Assembly: GCA_026418295.1 (NCBI GenBank)
Contig: JAOABP010000002.1
Location: 262,110 to 326,109 of the forward strand
Origin: Caldifarciminota bacterium
GTDB lineage: Bacteria; Hydrothermota; Tepidihabitantia; Tepidihabitantales; Tepidihabitantaceae
Length of the DNA stretch: 64,000 nt
Direction: 5' to 3'
The translations under genes were made by a program, and so were the position numbers. This document shows, one piece after another, positions 1 to 9,218 of this stretch; positions within the stretch are counted from its first letter, which is position 1, and every line of letters starts with the position of its first letter. The notes under the pieces are model-generated. The model saw only the letters and a program-made list of their open reading frames with translations. It was not told the DNA's origin and did no database searches.

Positions 1-2344
1 TGGTGTCCGGAATCGGGCGGTTATTTCCCGAACGGTAAGTAGTATATCCGAGTGCAAGAAAACCATTGGAAGAAACGGAAATGATACTGTCTATTCTGCC
101 ATAGAATTTAAATTGAAATGGCAGGCGTAAAGTACGTGTCACCGCATCTGAATCCGATATTGCCGGAATGACCGTTCCCGGTCCGGGTGGTGCAAGTTCC
201 ACCCAGCTGTAAATAGGTGCTCTGCCGGAAGCGGTGTCAGAATCGTCATAACACCAGTATCCGTAGCTGTCCGGACCGGAAGGATCAGAAACCGTTCCAA
301 TCTCTCCTGTCAGCGAAATAGAAGCCGTATCTGCATAATGGTACGTCTCACCCTGACCGTGTATTGTTATCTTAAAAATTACAGGTCTGTTCTTGGGAAG
401 GTAGGGACTGACTGAAAGAGCAAAAGGATCCCTGTCCCCTATTTTACTTTCGCCAGCATTAACCGTGCCGAAATAGGATTGAGAATCGCCGACGATAACA
501 TTCGAATCAAGACAGCTCAGGATTACTTGAATGTTTCTTAAATTACCGCCGCCAACATTGCTGATAGCAATATAAAATGGACCGCTCTCGGAACTGCCGA
601 TCACTCCATTCCCATTACCATATGGTGCCGAATCAATAAACAACGCGGTATCGATGATGAGTTTTCCGGCACGAATTGTTAAATTTGCGGGTAAGCACCA
701 TGAATCATTATCATCATCACGCACCAGAAGGGTTGCAGAAATAACGGTTCCTTCACGGCTCAAACTGTCGACGATAAATTCAACCGCATCACCAGTACGC
801 ACTGAATCCGGTTCGATTGAATTAAAATAGGCGGTACTGTCAACAAGTGCAATGTACGGGCTGGAACTCCTGAAAACAGCAGTTACACCTGTTGCCGTTA
901 CCTCACCGTCATTTTTCAGAGCAAAATACAGCGCGATTCTCTCACCAGGGTTAATAATACGATCGTTACTTCCTGTAGAATCATCAATGGTTATACCTGA
1001 AATAGTTAAATATGGAATACCACTCGCTACGACTCGACAATTTCCTTCATAAGGTATCAGATTTCTCCCGGAAACAACCACATCCAGAATACCGACATGA
1101 CCCGGGTTAATCTCAAGATATGAACAACCGGCACTGTCAGTAACACCGGTAACATAAATCGAACTGTCCATGGAACAGCAAACCAGAGCGCCAGCAACTG
1201 GCTGTCCCCCCGCAACAACCTCAATCCGGAACGTCTGAGGACCGATCGGAATAACCGAATCGTAGTGAACCTCAATATGGTGCGGAATATCAGTCCAGAT
1301 ACCCAACTCCGGGTCCCCAAGCAAATTCCATTCCTGATAGCGGGTCGGGTCATGATATAAGGAATCAACCCAGAACCGCCCACGCAGGGTTGCGGGACCA
1401 AGATGATTCTGATTCTCTTGAAAGATGGCGGTGAAAAACCCTCGATAACAGGCACTGCGGTAGTGCGCCCCATGACTGACTATGCCGGTTGTTCCAAAAT
1501 AGGCGACTGCGCCGCCAAGAGTCCCCGGGGTACCAGCGCGCACGAATTTATCTCCATACATCGAATTTCCGCCTCCGGATTCCAGACTGATTGTTGCACA
1601 GGTTGCCCCGATCACTATGGGCATCTTTTCACGGTTTGTCCAGGAGAAAGGATCAATTGCATTAAATGGGTCCCACCATGTACCTACTCCCTGTCCGCGG
1701 TATGTAATGAAACTCCGGCCGGAATTCGCTGCTGCCGTAACATCACCACTCCCGTTACCCCGGTTTTTACTGAACGAATCAATATGGACATAGCCAGCTA
1801 AACGGCAGAACTGGTGCAGTAACCGAGAATCTCCCCAGTAAAGTGTATCATCTGGAGCATTGTCCTCCCGAACACAAGTGACTATGCTCTTGTACCACAA
1901 GCTGTCAGTCAGCGCCGGAGACCGTTCATAGGCAACCGTTTTTGCCACCAGTGTAGAACATTCTCGTGCATTTGTAACATAAAACCGCCCCACAGAAATT
2001 TCCATTTTGTAATCGCCGGTCATATCACCATAATAACAGTCAGTAGTGCCGTTGTAACTGGGAATCTGAGAAGGTGAACCGGCAAGCAGTATGTATTCCG
2101 GCTTTACCGGCCAGTTGTTATAGGCATTCCGGATATAGGACTGAATCTGTACCGGGGTCGTCCCCACCTGAGATACGGGCACAACCTTAGCGAGAACCCC
2201 TTTCTTGGTTTTCCATTGAGCCAGTGGCTGTAGAATCGGAACATAGGAATCGTAAGCAATTATCAGATACTTAGCACCCTGCTGTCCCCAAACGATTTGC
2301 CCCAGAAGAACGGCCAAAATAACGGAGGTTTTCAATCGATTCAT
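1..2344 (-). CDS. C25 (gingipain-like) secreted peptidase-family protein, C-terminus cut off by window edge
   Basis: From ATG at 2344 the minus-strand frame stays open to the window edge, so at least 781 codons are present and the C-terminus is missing. Residues 1-20 form a signal peptide (MNRLKTSVILAVLLGQIVWG). The peptidase C25 domain follows, with LIIAYDSY, YILLAGSPSQIP and VGRFYV strands typical of the family. The nucleophile region GATCAT has Cys at about residue 249. The canonical GHG motif reads RGQG (Gln at about residue 218), so the catalytic His is replaced. CARDB/Ig-like stalk segments follow, then the start of a beta domain (YWCYDDSDT) shared with the C25 protein at 3593-6958. It is the last visible gene of the pgs operon, 5 nt after the Ycf48-like gene. 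Family is confident; catalytic activity is doubtful. Confidence 0.85.
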   Translation of the reverse strand, partial: MNRLKTSVILAVLLGQIVWGQQGAKYLIIAYDSYVPILQPLAQWKTKKGVLAKVVPVSQVGTTPVQIQSYIRNAYNNWPVKPEYILLAGSPSQIPSYNGTTDCYYGDMTGDYKMEISVGRFYVTNARECSTLVAKTVAYERSPALTDSLWYKSIVTCVREDNAPDDTLYWGDSRLLHQFCRLAGYVHIDSFSKNRGNGSGDVTAAANSGRSFITYRGQGVGTWWDPFNAIDPFSWTNREKMPIVIGATCATISLESGGGNSMYGDKFVRAGTPGTLGGAVAYFGTTGIVSHGAHYRSACYRGFFTAIFQENQNHLGPATLRGRFWVDSLYHDPTRYQEWNLLGDPELGIWTDIPHHIEVHYDSVIPIGPQTFRIEVVAGGQPVAGALVCCSMDSSIYVTGVTDSAGCSYLEINPGHVGILDVVVSGRNLIPYEGNCRVVASGIPYLTISGITIDDSTGSNDRIINPGERIALYFALKNDGEVTATGVTAVFRSSSPYIALVDSTAYFNSIEPDSVRTGDAVEFIVDSLSREGTVISATLLVRDDDNDSWCLPANLTIRAGKLIIDTALFIDSAPYGNGNGVIGSSESGPFYIAISNVGGGNLRNIQVILSCLDSNVIVGDSQSYFGTVNAGESKIGDRDPFALSVSPYLPKNRPVIFKITIHGQGETYHYADTASISLTGEIGTVSDPSGPDSYGYWCYDDSDTASGRAPIYSWVELAPPGPGTVIPAISDSDAVTRTLRLPFQFKFYGRIDSIISVSSNGFLALGYTTYRSGNNRPIPDT

Positions 2345-2349
2345 ATGTG

Positions 2350-3573
2350 TTATTTGATTATCACCTTCATTATGCCGGTATTATTCATCATTGGATTCGG
2401 GATGACAAAGTAAACTCCAGCCCCTAATCCATTGAGATTGTTTTCTCCTGGGGAGAGTTCGCATAGCTCTTGGCCGGCCATGTCAACGAGTACGCTTGAA
2501 GCAACACAGAATAATGTCCGGTTTAATATTACGGCAGACGGAGTTCGCTTAATATTCCACTGAATAACAGGTTCTGCAATCCCGATTAGCGTAGAACTCC
2601 AATGTCCTCCTCCATCTGTAGTGACAACTACGACCCCGTTGCCCGCAGCCATGCCTCTCAATGTATCTGCAAAATCGATATCAAAAAGGGTGGAATCAGC
2701 TCCTGAATTCTGAATAACCCAACTATTTCCTCCGTCACTGGTATGAATAATTGTACCATTTCTGCCACACGCCCAGCCATAATTACGGTTAATAAACTTA
2801 ACCGCACGCAAAAAACGGGCATCAGGCGGAACTTGTTGCTGGATCCAGGAATTTCCTCCGTCGCTCGTATAAAGTACCACTGCCTGAAAATTCCGATCAT
2901 TTCCGCCGACCACCCAGCCGTTACTGTAATCGGCAAAGTAAACATCGTAAAAATCATAAGTTGTATCCCGGCGCACAATCTGCCAGTTCTCTCCCCCATC
3001 AGTAGTTTTGGCAATCAATCCCTGACCTCCTTGAAAAGTATCACCGGCAGGCCAGTGTCCGGCTACAAGCCAGCCATAATTATGGTCAACAAACCAGACC
3101 CCCTGAAACTCTGCAGTATCTCCTGAAGGAAACGGGGGTACGGGCAGAAAAACCTGTTGCCATTCAGCTCCACCATTGGTCGTGCGTAATTGCACAATAT
3201 CACCGCCCGCTGCCCAGCCAAATTCTCCATCAACAAATCGGATACGGGCAGCATGTTTAGGCCCACCTAAATTCTGTCTTGTCCAAGTCAATCCGCCATC
3301 AGTTGTCCCCCATATATCGCCAGCCCGTCCACAGGTCCAGCCGGAATCAGAAGAACAGAAAAATACATCAAAGAAGTCACGAATAGTCGGTACCTCTACT
3401 GTATCCCAGCTTGAGCCAAAATTACTGGAATGAAGGACAGCCGTCGTTTCAATTGTAACCACCCAGGCATGTGTTCCTCCCGGCGGGGTTGCAATACCAT
3501 GATATATTAACCCGTTTGCAACCGAAACAACCATCAGGCAGACATTGAACATCAGTAACTTTGAATTACGCAT
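2350..3573 (-). CDS. Secreted Ycf48-like/BNR-repeat beta-propeller with C-terminal sorting domain
   Basis: This is a 407-residue exported protein with a signal peptide (MRNSKLLMFNVCLMVVSVANG). It carries about six repeats of the T(S/T)DGGxxW Asp-box type (TTDGGLTWTR, TTDGGENWQI, TSDGGNSWIQ, TSDGGNSWVI) alternating with GWA/VxG motifs, which is the pattern of Ycf48-like/sialidase propellers. The last 70 or so residues resemble a T9SS type A sorting domain (VDMAGQEL ... GLGAGVYFV ... MKVIIK). Ycf48 itself assembles photosystem II, but secreted bacterial relatives are generic surface propellers, so no enzymatic role is claimed. The start is backed by a GGGAG Shine-Dalgarno (SD) sequence. It lies 19 nt after the C25 gene upstream and 5 nt before the next one. 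Confidence 0.82.
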   Translation of the reverse strand: MRNSKLLMFNVCLMVVSVANGLIYHGIATPPGGTHAWVVTIETTAVLHSSNFGSSWDTVEVPTIRDFFDVFFCSSDSGWTCGRAGDIWGTTDGGLTWTRQNLGGPKHAARIRFVDGEFGWAAGGDIVQLRTTNGGAEWQQVFLPVPPFPSGDTAEFQGVWFVDHNYGWLVAGHWPAGDTFQGGQGLIAKTTDGGENWQIVRRDTTYDFYDVYFADYSNGWVVGGNDRNFQAVVLYTSDGGNSWIQQQVPPDARFLRAVKFINRNYGWACGRNGTIIHTSDGGNSWVIQNSGADSTLFDIDFADTLRGMAAGNGVVVVTTDGGGHWSSTLIGIAEPVIQWNIKRTPSAVILNRTLFCVASSVLVDMAGQELCELSPGENNLNGLGAGVYFVIPNPMMNNTGIMKVIIK

Positions 3574-3592
3574 ACTCTCTCCCTTCTTAAGT

Positions 3593-6500
3593 TTATTTAA
3601 TATAGATTATTCGTGTTGTTAATGGAAAGACCTTCCCCTCGGTATTGACCCAGCGAATAAAATAGATACCGGATTCAAGTTTCAAATCAGGATTCTGCCC
3701 CAGTTTCATATAGAACCGGCGGTTTCGATCAACATTGGCATTAATACGGTGAGTATATACGATATTCCCCGCAACATCAACAAATTCAATAATTGATCCC
3801 ATACGGGTATTGCTTGCCTCAATCCAGATCCCATCACGCACAACTGTCGGCTGAATTTTAATCTGCGCCGGTTGAACCTCATCCTTAACCTCCCGGATCA
3901 CAGTAAATGTATCTGGTGGGATTGTTGTGAATTTAATTGCACGGTGATTACTGATCTCTGCCGCTGGAGTGGGGTAATAGCCTCCATAGGTCCAGGAGAG
4001 ACCGGCTCGGTGATCCGGACTTTGAATGCCAACTGTTGCAAAATTGTGATTATTACTGGGAATTGAATCGTCATTCCGAACATCGAGATATTGACAGACA
4101 ATTGTTCCGTCACCGCTCGATGTGGGGTAATATAGCGGATCATAAAGTATTACCTGAAATGTCTGCTGTTCAGCTATGATCGGATTGCGGAAACCATGCA
4201 CATGGTAGACATTACTCCACTCAACAATGAAACGGTGTCGCGATTCATCAAAATAGTAAAAAACCCCGCCCGCATTCAGTGTATCGGTCAGAAAATCATC
4301 CCAGAGAACCGCCACAAATCCGTCCGGTCCCTGAGCTGACGGTATCGCCCAGTTGTAAGGCTCGCCCCACCAGGTACTGCCGAATGCAATGTACCCGTTG
4401 TCGGAAATAGAAATTATATCATAATCATGACAGTAAAAACGGAATCGGAACGGTAAAGTCACCGGAATCGCCCGGTCCTTACCTAAGAGTACTCTCTCCC
4501 CCTGTCCCCCGCGATTCGGATCAATCTCATACCAGTCAAAACTCGGACGCTCGCGGCAGGCTGTATCCAGATCATCATATCCCCAGTATCCACCCCGGTC
4601 CGGCCCCAAGGGTGAGCTGACCGACGGTCTGCCTATTGCAAGGGGAAAGTTGATTCGCTGTTGAAATCCTTCGCCAATCAGGTCCAGGTAAATTGTAAAA
4701 CTTCTACCCTTGACAATTTCCGGGGCGGCTCTTACCGCAAACCGATCACTTCCGTTGGCAATGGATTCCTGCGGTGCAATATCCCCAAAAACAGCAGCCG
4801 AATCAAGGATCTCAAGAGCAGAGGGATTGGAAGAACGTAAGATTCCGATTATTCCGGTGGCAGTGGTAGCCCCCTGGTTTTGAATCACAAATGAAACTTC
4901 GCTTGTTTCTCCCGGGTCGATAAAACCATTAGTGTCATGTATTACCGAACGCAAGATTTTGAATTTCGGCCCGGAAACTGCAAGATCGAAATCCGATGTC
5001 CAACTGCTGTCAGCAGTTAAAACTCTCAGCTGCAGATTGATACGCTGTCCACTCGTACAAAGAGGTGCAATATATACCGGGAACGGTTCCGTGCTCCGGA
5101 CTTCACCGGGAGCCAGCGTCCCATAATTCCGTACTGTATCAATTACAGTCGCAAAAGAGTCCGGTGAGCTTAATATTGCTGTTACATTGAACGCACTCAG
5201 ACTTGTTCCGTAATTTTTCAAATTTACAGTTAATTCGCTTGTTTCTCCAGGGACAACCATCGCAGGATTGTGAGACTGATAACCAACCAGCAACCCGCGG
5301 TATTCACCAGCAATTGCCGCCAGATAAGGCTTGAGGCTCCTGCCGGTAACGGTTATATAAAGTGTATCGGCTGTCGTGGTTGTAATTGTGAAGGCCGCAA
5401 CACCTGAAGAATTGGTTTTCTTGACCGCTTGAACCTCCCCGGGCTTGTAAAGGCATACCTGGGCATCTTTCAGCGGCTGCCCTTCGCTATCCCGCACTTC
5501 AACACTTAACAGCGCAGTTCCTACTGAATAAACAGAAGGATGAGATACATTTATTGTCTTGGGAACATCAAGCCAGATGTTCATCGCCGGGTCACCAAGG
5601 AGATTGTATACATGAAAGTAAATCTTGAGGTCCGAGGAATCCTCAGGCAGTGGAAAATTAATGAGCTGTTCTATTTTCCCTGCATACATCGCCGGACCAA
5701 GCGTAACAATTCCCATTTCCAGTATTGCATTGTAGATACCATAATCCATACAGTTGTTCCAGCGGGTGGAAGTTCCGGTGTAAGATGAACCCCAGAATGC
5801 CACCCCGCCGCGCGGATTGGTGGGGGTTCCTGCTCTTAACCAGACTTCACCAAAACAAGGGTTTGCCTGATAGTTACCGGTTCCGCAATACAAACTGGTC
5901 ACTACCGGCAGTTTCCAGCCATTATTCAGGTTGGCAACATCTTCACGCCAGAACTCGGGATAAATCCATCCTGTGGCCTGTCCCCAGCCTCTGCCGTTAA
6001 TTAATGTTACCCCCCGATTAACAGCGGAATCAATTGGCCCCCGGCCATATCGAGTAGGGGGATAAAAAACAGTATCGACGCAATCAAAACCCAGATTCAG
6101 TAACCGTTCGCGGATTACCCGTTTCGTTACAAGCGCTGTCACTGCCGGTGTTCCCCCTTCCTGATAACTTGTTCCTACCATTAACGCCCGTTTAAACCAC
6201 AGAGTATCTTCACAATACGGATTGGACTCATAACCGACAATTTTGGCTACAATACAATCCAGTTCTGAACTGTTGGCTGCCGGAAGTCTGCCGACAAAAA
6301 GATCCGCAAGATAATCATTCCCGTCAACACAAGCATAAGTATGATCTGTGACACAGGAAGTAGCTCCGGGCGTAGGAAATGCGGGGATTTTGTTAATTGC
6401 GCCCACTAACAACACATATGTCGGAGCAGGCTCCCAAGTCTGGTAGGCATTCTGAATATAGCTTCTTATCTGCTCGCGCTGGGCTCCAGTTTCAGATGTT

Positions 6501-6958
6501 CTCTTGACCCAGACCCTAAAACCCTTGCGTTCTTTCCAACGGGCGAGGGGTAATATATTTTCATAAAATTCGTCGGGCACGATTATCAGATAACCGGGCA
6601 TTTGTTCATCACGACCTGCAGCAGGCAACCAGGGGAAGAGATAATCCGCCATCAGATTTCTGGGCTGAATGCGGTCTAAAGGACGGTAATACCCTACAGT
6701 AATGTCAGCTTCTTTGATACCCCCGGAAACGATCAGTTGAATTACCTCTACTCCGCCAGCTACCATTCGCCTCCCCAGCCGGACTGAAACATCTCCTTCA
6801 ACTCCAATCTCCGGAAGCTGACCATCTACTACCGGCACAAGAATTGAGGCAACTGTGTCATTCTCAGCTGCTGTCAGTCGGAACTGTGCGGTAGAATTGG
6901 TTACCAGACTTGCCTCTGCTGATACTGCAAAGGCAAAATATAGCCAGTGTAGCATCAT
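3593..6958 (-). CDS. C25 (gingipain-like) multidomain surface protein with T9SS-type C-terminal domain
   Basis: The protein has 1121 residues: signal peptide (about 1-17), N-terminal beta domain, C25 domain (about 120-450), Ig/CARDB-like stalk repeats (about 470-770), a beta domain beginning GGYWGYDDLDT that contains the VLWDDF ... RFIVEWSNV segment, and a terminal sorting domain (IEFVDVAGNIVY ... ESGIYFIRWV ... RIIYIK). The Cys nucleophile is kept (LYCGTGNY, C358), but the GHG His is Trp (GRGWG, W325). The 33-residue separation equals that of His and Cys in RgpB. Its start overlaps the stop of the LVIVD gene (TAATG), so the two are translationally coupled. It is probably exported by a T9SS and displayed on the surface, and it may be non-proteolytic or use another base. 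Confidence 0.88.
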   Translation of the reverse strand: MMLHWLYFAFAVSAEASLVTNSTAQFRLTAAENDTVASILVPVVDGQLPEIGVEGDVSVRLGRRMVAGGVEVIQLIVSGGIKEADITVGYYRPLDRIQPRNLMADYLFPWLPAAGRDEQMPGYLIIVPDEFYENILPLARWKERKGFRVWVKRTSETGAQREQIRSYIQNAYQTWEPAPTYVLLVGAINKIPAFPTPGATSCVTDHTYACVDGNDYLADLFVGRLPAANSSELDCIVAKIVGYESNPYCEDTLWFKRALMVGTSYQEGGTPAVTALVTKRVIRERLLNLGFDCVDTVFYPPTRYGRGPIDSAVNRGVTLINGRGWGQATGWIYPEFWREDVANLNNGWKLPVVTSLYCGTGNYQANPCFGEVWLRAGTPTNPRGGVAFWGSSYTGTSTRWNNCMDYGIYNAILEMGIVTLGPAMYAGKIEQLINFPLPEDSSDLKIYFHVYNLLGDPAMNIWLDVPKTINVSHPSVYSVGTALLSVEVRDSEGQPLKDAQVCLYKPGEVQAVKKTNSSGVAAFTITTTTADTLYITVTGRSLKPYLAAIAGEYRGLLVGYQSHNPAMVVPGETSELTVNLKNYGTSLSAFNVTAILSSPDSFATVIDTVRNYGTLAPGEVRSTEPFPVYIAPLCTSGQRINLQLRVLTADSSWTSDFDLAVSGPKFKILRSVIHDTNGFIDPGETSEVSFVIQNQGATTATGIIGILRSSNPSALEILDSAAVFGDIAPQESIANGSDRFAVRAAPEIVKGRSFTIYLDLIGEGFQQRINFPLAIGRPSVSSPLGPDRGGYWGYDDLDTACRERPSFDWYEIDPNRGGQGERVLLGKDRAIPVTLPFRFRFYCHDYDIISISDNGYIAFGSTWWGEPYNWAIPSAQGPDGFVAVLWDDFLTDTLNAGGVFYYFDESRHRFIVEWSNVYHVHGFRNPIIAEQQTFQVILYDPLYYPTSSGDGTIVCQYLDVRNDDSIPSNNHNFATVGIQSPDHRAGLSWTYGGYYPTPAAEISNHRAIKFTTIPPDTFTVIREVKDEVQPAQIKIQPTVVRDGIWIEASNTRMGSIIEFVDVAGNIVYTHRINANVDRNRRFYMKLGQNPDLKLESGIYFIRWVNTEGKVFPLTTRIIYIK

Positions 6959-8196
6959 TAAAACTCCTTTTTAACAGTAACAATTCCCAGATCCCGATCA
7001 AGCACAAAGAAATAGTCTGTTCCGGGAATTGCTCCCACTTTATAAGCATATGGACTGGTAATTGTTGCTATCAGGAACGGATTTGCTCTGTCGGCGCAGT
7101 TTACTACCGCCACCCCCCCGGAACCGCAAGCGACAAATACGAGAGTATCTTCAATGGTAACCGCACTGGCATAACCATTTAACTCCAGAGCGGCGAGCTC
7201 AGTTAGATGGCCGGCTTGATCCTGTTGCAAAAAAATTACGCCGTTTCGTCCATCGGCAACGGTAATAAAACCGTCCCTGCAGTCGACACCGCGGGCATTC
7301 CCATCGGTATCAAAAGTTTCCGTCTGGCGTGGCGGAAAGGTATCCAGTTTCCAAACGGCAATTCCCAGTTGTTCACACGCAACACAGGCATATGCGTTCT
7401 CAATGGCGATACCGCGGCAATTACGGGGATAGTAATACTGAAACCGCAGATTGGGATATGCCGGCTGTGATATGTCAACTGCAATAAATTGAGCTCCGGC
7501 GGCAATATATACCCAGGAATCGCGAAGTGCCAGTGCGTAGCCATAACCGGGCTGGGGATATTCCAATACACCGGTAATCTTCAGGCTTTCCGGCCGGACG
7601 GCATTGATGATTACAAGTTCCTTATATCCGTAAGCCAGAAAAACCAGGGAATCCCTGGCCTTTACCCCCCAGGCGACATTCAGTGAATCCAGGTATTTCC
7701 CCTGAAGCCGCGGTTGCTCGGGAATACTGATATCATAGATCGCTAAACCAGCCTGTCCATCGGCAATAAAAAGCCTGTTTCCCAGAATTGCAAGATCATG
7801 GGGATAGCCCTGAGTTTTAAGTGCGCCCACAACCCTGAATCGCTGGAGAATGAAGAAGGCAGCTTCGGACCAGAAACCCCAGATATTACTTTCATTACGT
7901 GCCCGGACCCGCCACCAGTAACGACCGTCAGTTTTTAAATGCAGGTTTGCTGAAGCAGTACTTACAGTTTCCTCAACCACTATTTTGCGGAAATTTGAAT
8001 CTGAAGCCACCTGAATGATGTAACCTGCTGCCGGCTGTTGTGCCTGCCAGCTGAAAGTTATATCCGCTGCCGTAATGGTCTCCCCTACCGGTGAATTCAG
8101 TATTACCGGCAGTGGTGCAGGCGCCGGTCTGATACAGGTTAATAACATAGTTGACAATGCTATTTTCAAGAAGATTCTGAGAGATCTGTTTTTCAT
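6958..8196 (-). CDS. Exported LVIVD-repeat beta-propeller protein with N-terminal Fn3-like domain
   Basis: This is a 412-residue protein with a basic, hydrophobic export signal ending at ALSTMLLTC. That is a poor lipobox (Thr at -1), so lipoprotein status is uncertain. Residues about 30-115 form an Fn3-like fold (ITFSWQAQQPAAGYIIQVA ... RYWWRVRARN). The rest repeats the LVIVD pattern (LFIADGQAGLAIYDIS, VFLAYGYKELVIINA, VYIAAGAQFIAVDIS, VFVACGSGGVAVVN), which predicts a surface or periplasmic propeller with no known enzyme activity. It overlaps the barrel gene upstream by 4 nt (ATGA) and the C25 gene downstream by 1 nt. Confidence 0.8.
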   Translation of the reverse strand: MKNRSLRIFLKIALSTMLLTCIRPAPAPLPVILNSPVGETITAADITFSWQAQQPAAGYIIQVASDSNFRKIVVEETVSTASANLHLKTDGRYWWRVRARNESNIWGFWSEAAFFILQRFRVVGALKTQGYPHDLAILGNRLFIADGQAGLAIYDISIPEQPRLQGKYLDSLNVAWGVKARDSLVFLAYGYKELVIINAVRPESLKITGVLEYPQPGYGYALALRDSWVYIAAGAQFIAVDISQPAYPNLRFQYYYPRNCRGIAIENAYACVACEQLGIAVWKLDTFPPRQTETFDTDGNARGVDCRDGFITVADGRNGVIFLQQDQAGHLTELAALELNGYASAVTIEDTLVFVACGSGGVAVVNCADRANPFLIATITSPYAYKVGAIPGTDYFFVLDRDLGIVTVKKEF

Positions 8197-9218
8197 TCCT
8201 CACCCTCCTGTTTATGAGGACTGGGCGAAACAGACTTCAATCTCACGGCAATCCCCAGACCGGCATGAAATGTGCGGTACTCCTTTATTTCCTCAATCTT
8301 ATTCTGATAAGGAGCTTTGACATCCCGCCATTCCGGTCCGAACCAGAGATGAACTGTGCCAAAATTGAACCGGTAATCGACCCTTAAATTTATTGTGTGC
8401 AACTGGTCAACTCTTCCATAATGGGCAGAATCAACCGGTTCAGCAGTGTATAAACGATATCTATATTCATACTCGGGTCGGAAACCCATTTGCGGCAGAT
8501 GAAGACGGGGGCGAACCGTCAGTGCCAGAAATATCCCGTGTTCCCGGTAGGATATGTCAGGAATTTTAGCTGCTGCCTGAGCAAGCTTGAAATTGTAGCC
8601 CGAGAGGAACCTCAAACTTGTGTTCTGCTGCCAATTCAGCTTCAGTTCAAAACAGTGACCTGCGGTATTGTAGTACTCAAATGGATGAATATAGTCATAA
8701 TGTTCAAAACGATAACCGGGAATGATTTTTATCTTGGCCAATTGCTGTTGAAAACTGATACCCGCTAACTGTTCACTGAACCGGCACGGGTAATACCGGC
8801 TGGAATTTACCGGCCGGTAATACCGCAGCAGATAACTGGGCAACCAGCGACAGTATAGAAAAACCCGACGGAATCGGTCCAGCCGCTGCTCGAATTCAAC
8901 ACCAATCACGCCGTAACTTTTTTCCTGATTTACAAGATAATTGTGACCCCTCAGGTGCAGGCTTAGAGCGTTTTTGGGGGAGAAATGAACTTCCAACTCG
9001 CCGACAGCAGTAAAATCAAGGTCGTCGGCGGAACGATAGGGAAAACGCACTGTATCTTGCCGCTGAAGAAAACTGGTGAGTTCTGAAGGCGAAAGGCAGA
9101 ACAGGTTTCGGTCATAGTCGACGCCCAGATAAAAACTGCTGAAAAACTGTTCTTTGCCCCAGACAGACACTGCAAATATCAGTGGCAGGAGTATCAGTAT
9201 CTTCCGGAGATTACTCAT
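8193..9218 (-). CDS. Predicted outer-membrane beta-barrel protein of unknown function (pgs operon)
   Basis: About 341 residues from the ATG at 9218, chosen because an AGGGGA SD lies just upstream and it gives a clean signal peptide (MSNLRKILILLPLIFAVSVWG). An ATG 24 nt further upstream is in frame but unsupported. The mature part alternates polar and aromatic residues in many short strands (FFSSFYLGVDYDRNLF, VHLWFGPEWRD, FHAGLGIAVRL), as in an outer-membrane barrel. I recognise no family. It overlaps its neighbours by 8 and 4 nt, so it is co-translated with the polymer-synthesis genes. A role as an outer-membrane port or anchor for the polymer is inferred only from context. Confidence 0.65.
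   Translation of the reverse strand: MSNLRKILILLPLIFAVSVWGKEQFFSSFYLGVDYDRNLFCLSPSELTSFLQRQDTVRFPYRSADDLDFTAVGELEVHFSPKNALSLHLRGHNYLVNQEKSYGVIGVEFEQRLDRFRRVFLYCRWLPSYLLRYYRPVNSSRYYPCRFSEQLAGISFQQQLAKIKIIPGYRFEHYDYIHPFEYYNTAGHCFELKLNWQQNTSLRFLSGYNFKLAQAAAKIPDISYREHGIFLALTVRPRLHLPQMGFRPEYEYRYRLYTAEPVDSAHYGRVDQLHTINLRVDYRFNFGTVHLWFGPEWRDVKAPYQNKIEEIKEYRTFHAGLGIAVRLKSVSPSPHKQEGEE

Noticed and set aside
1057..1801. Medium-length frames within the first C25 gene
   Set aside because: The minus-strand C25 frame is open throughout and has clear domain content; these are shadows.
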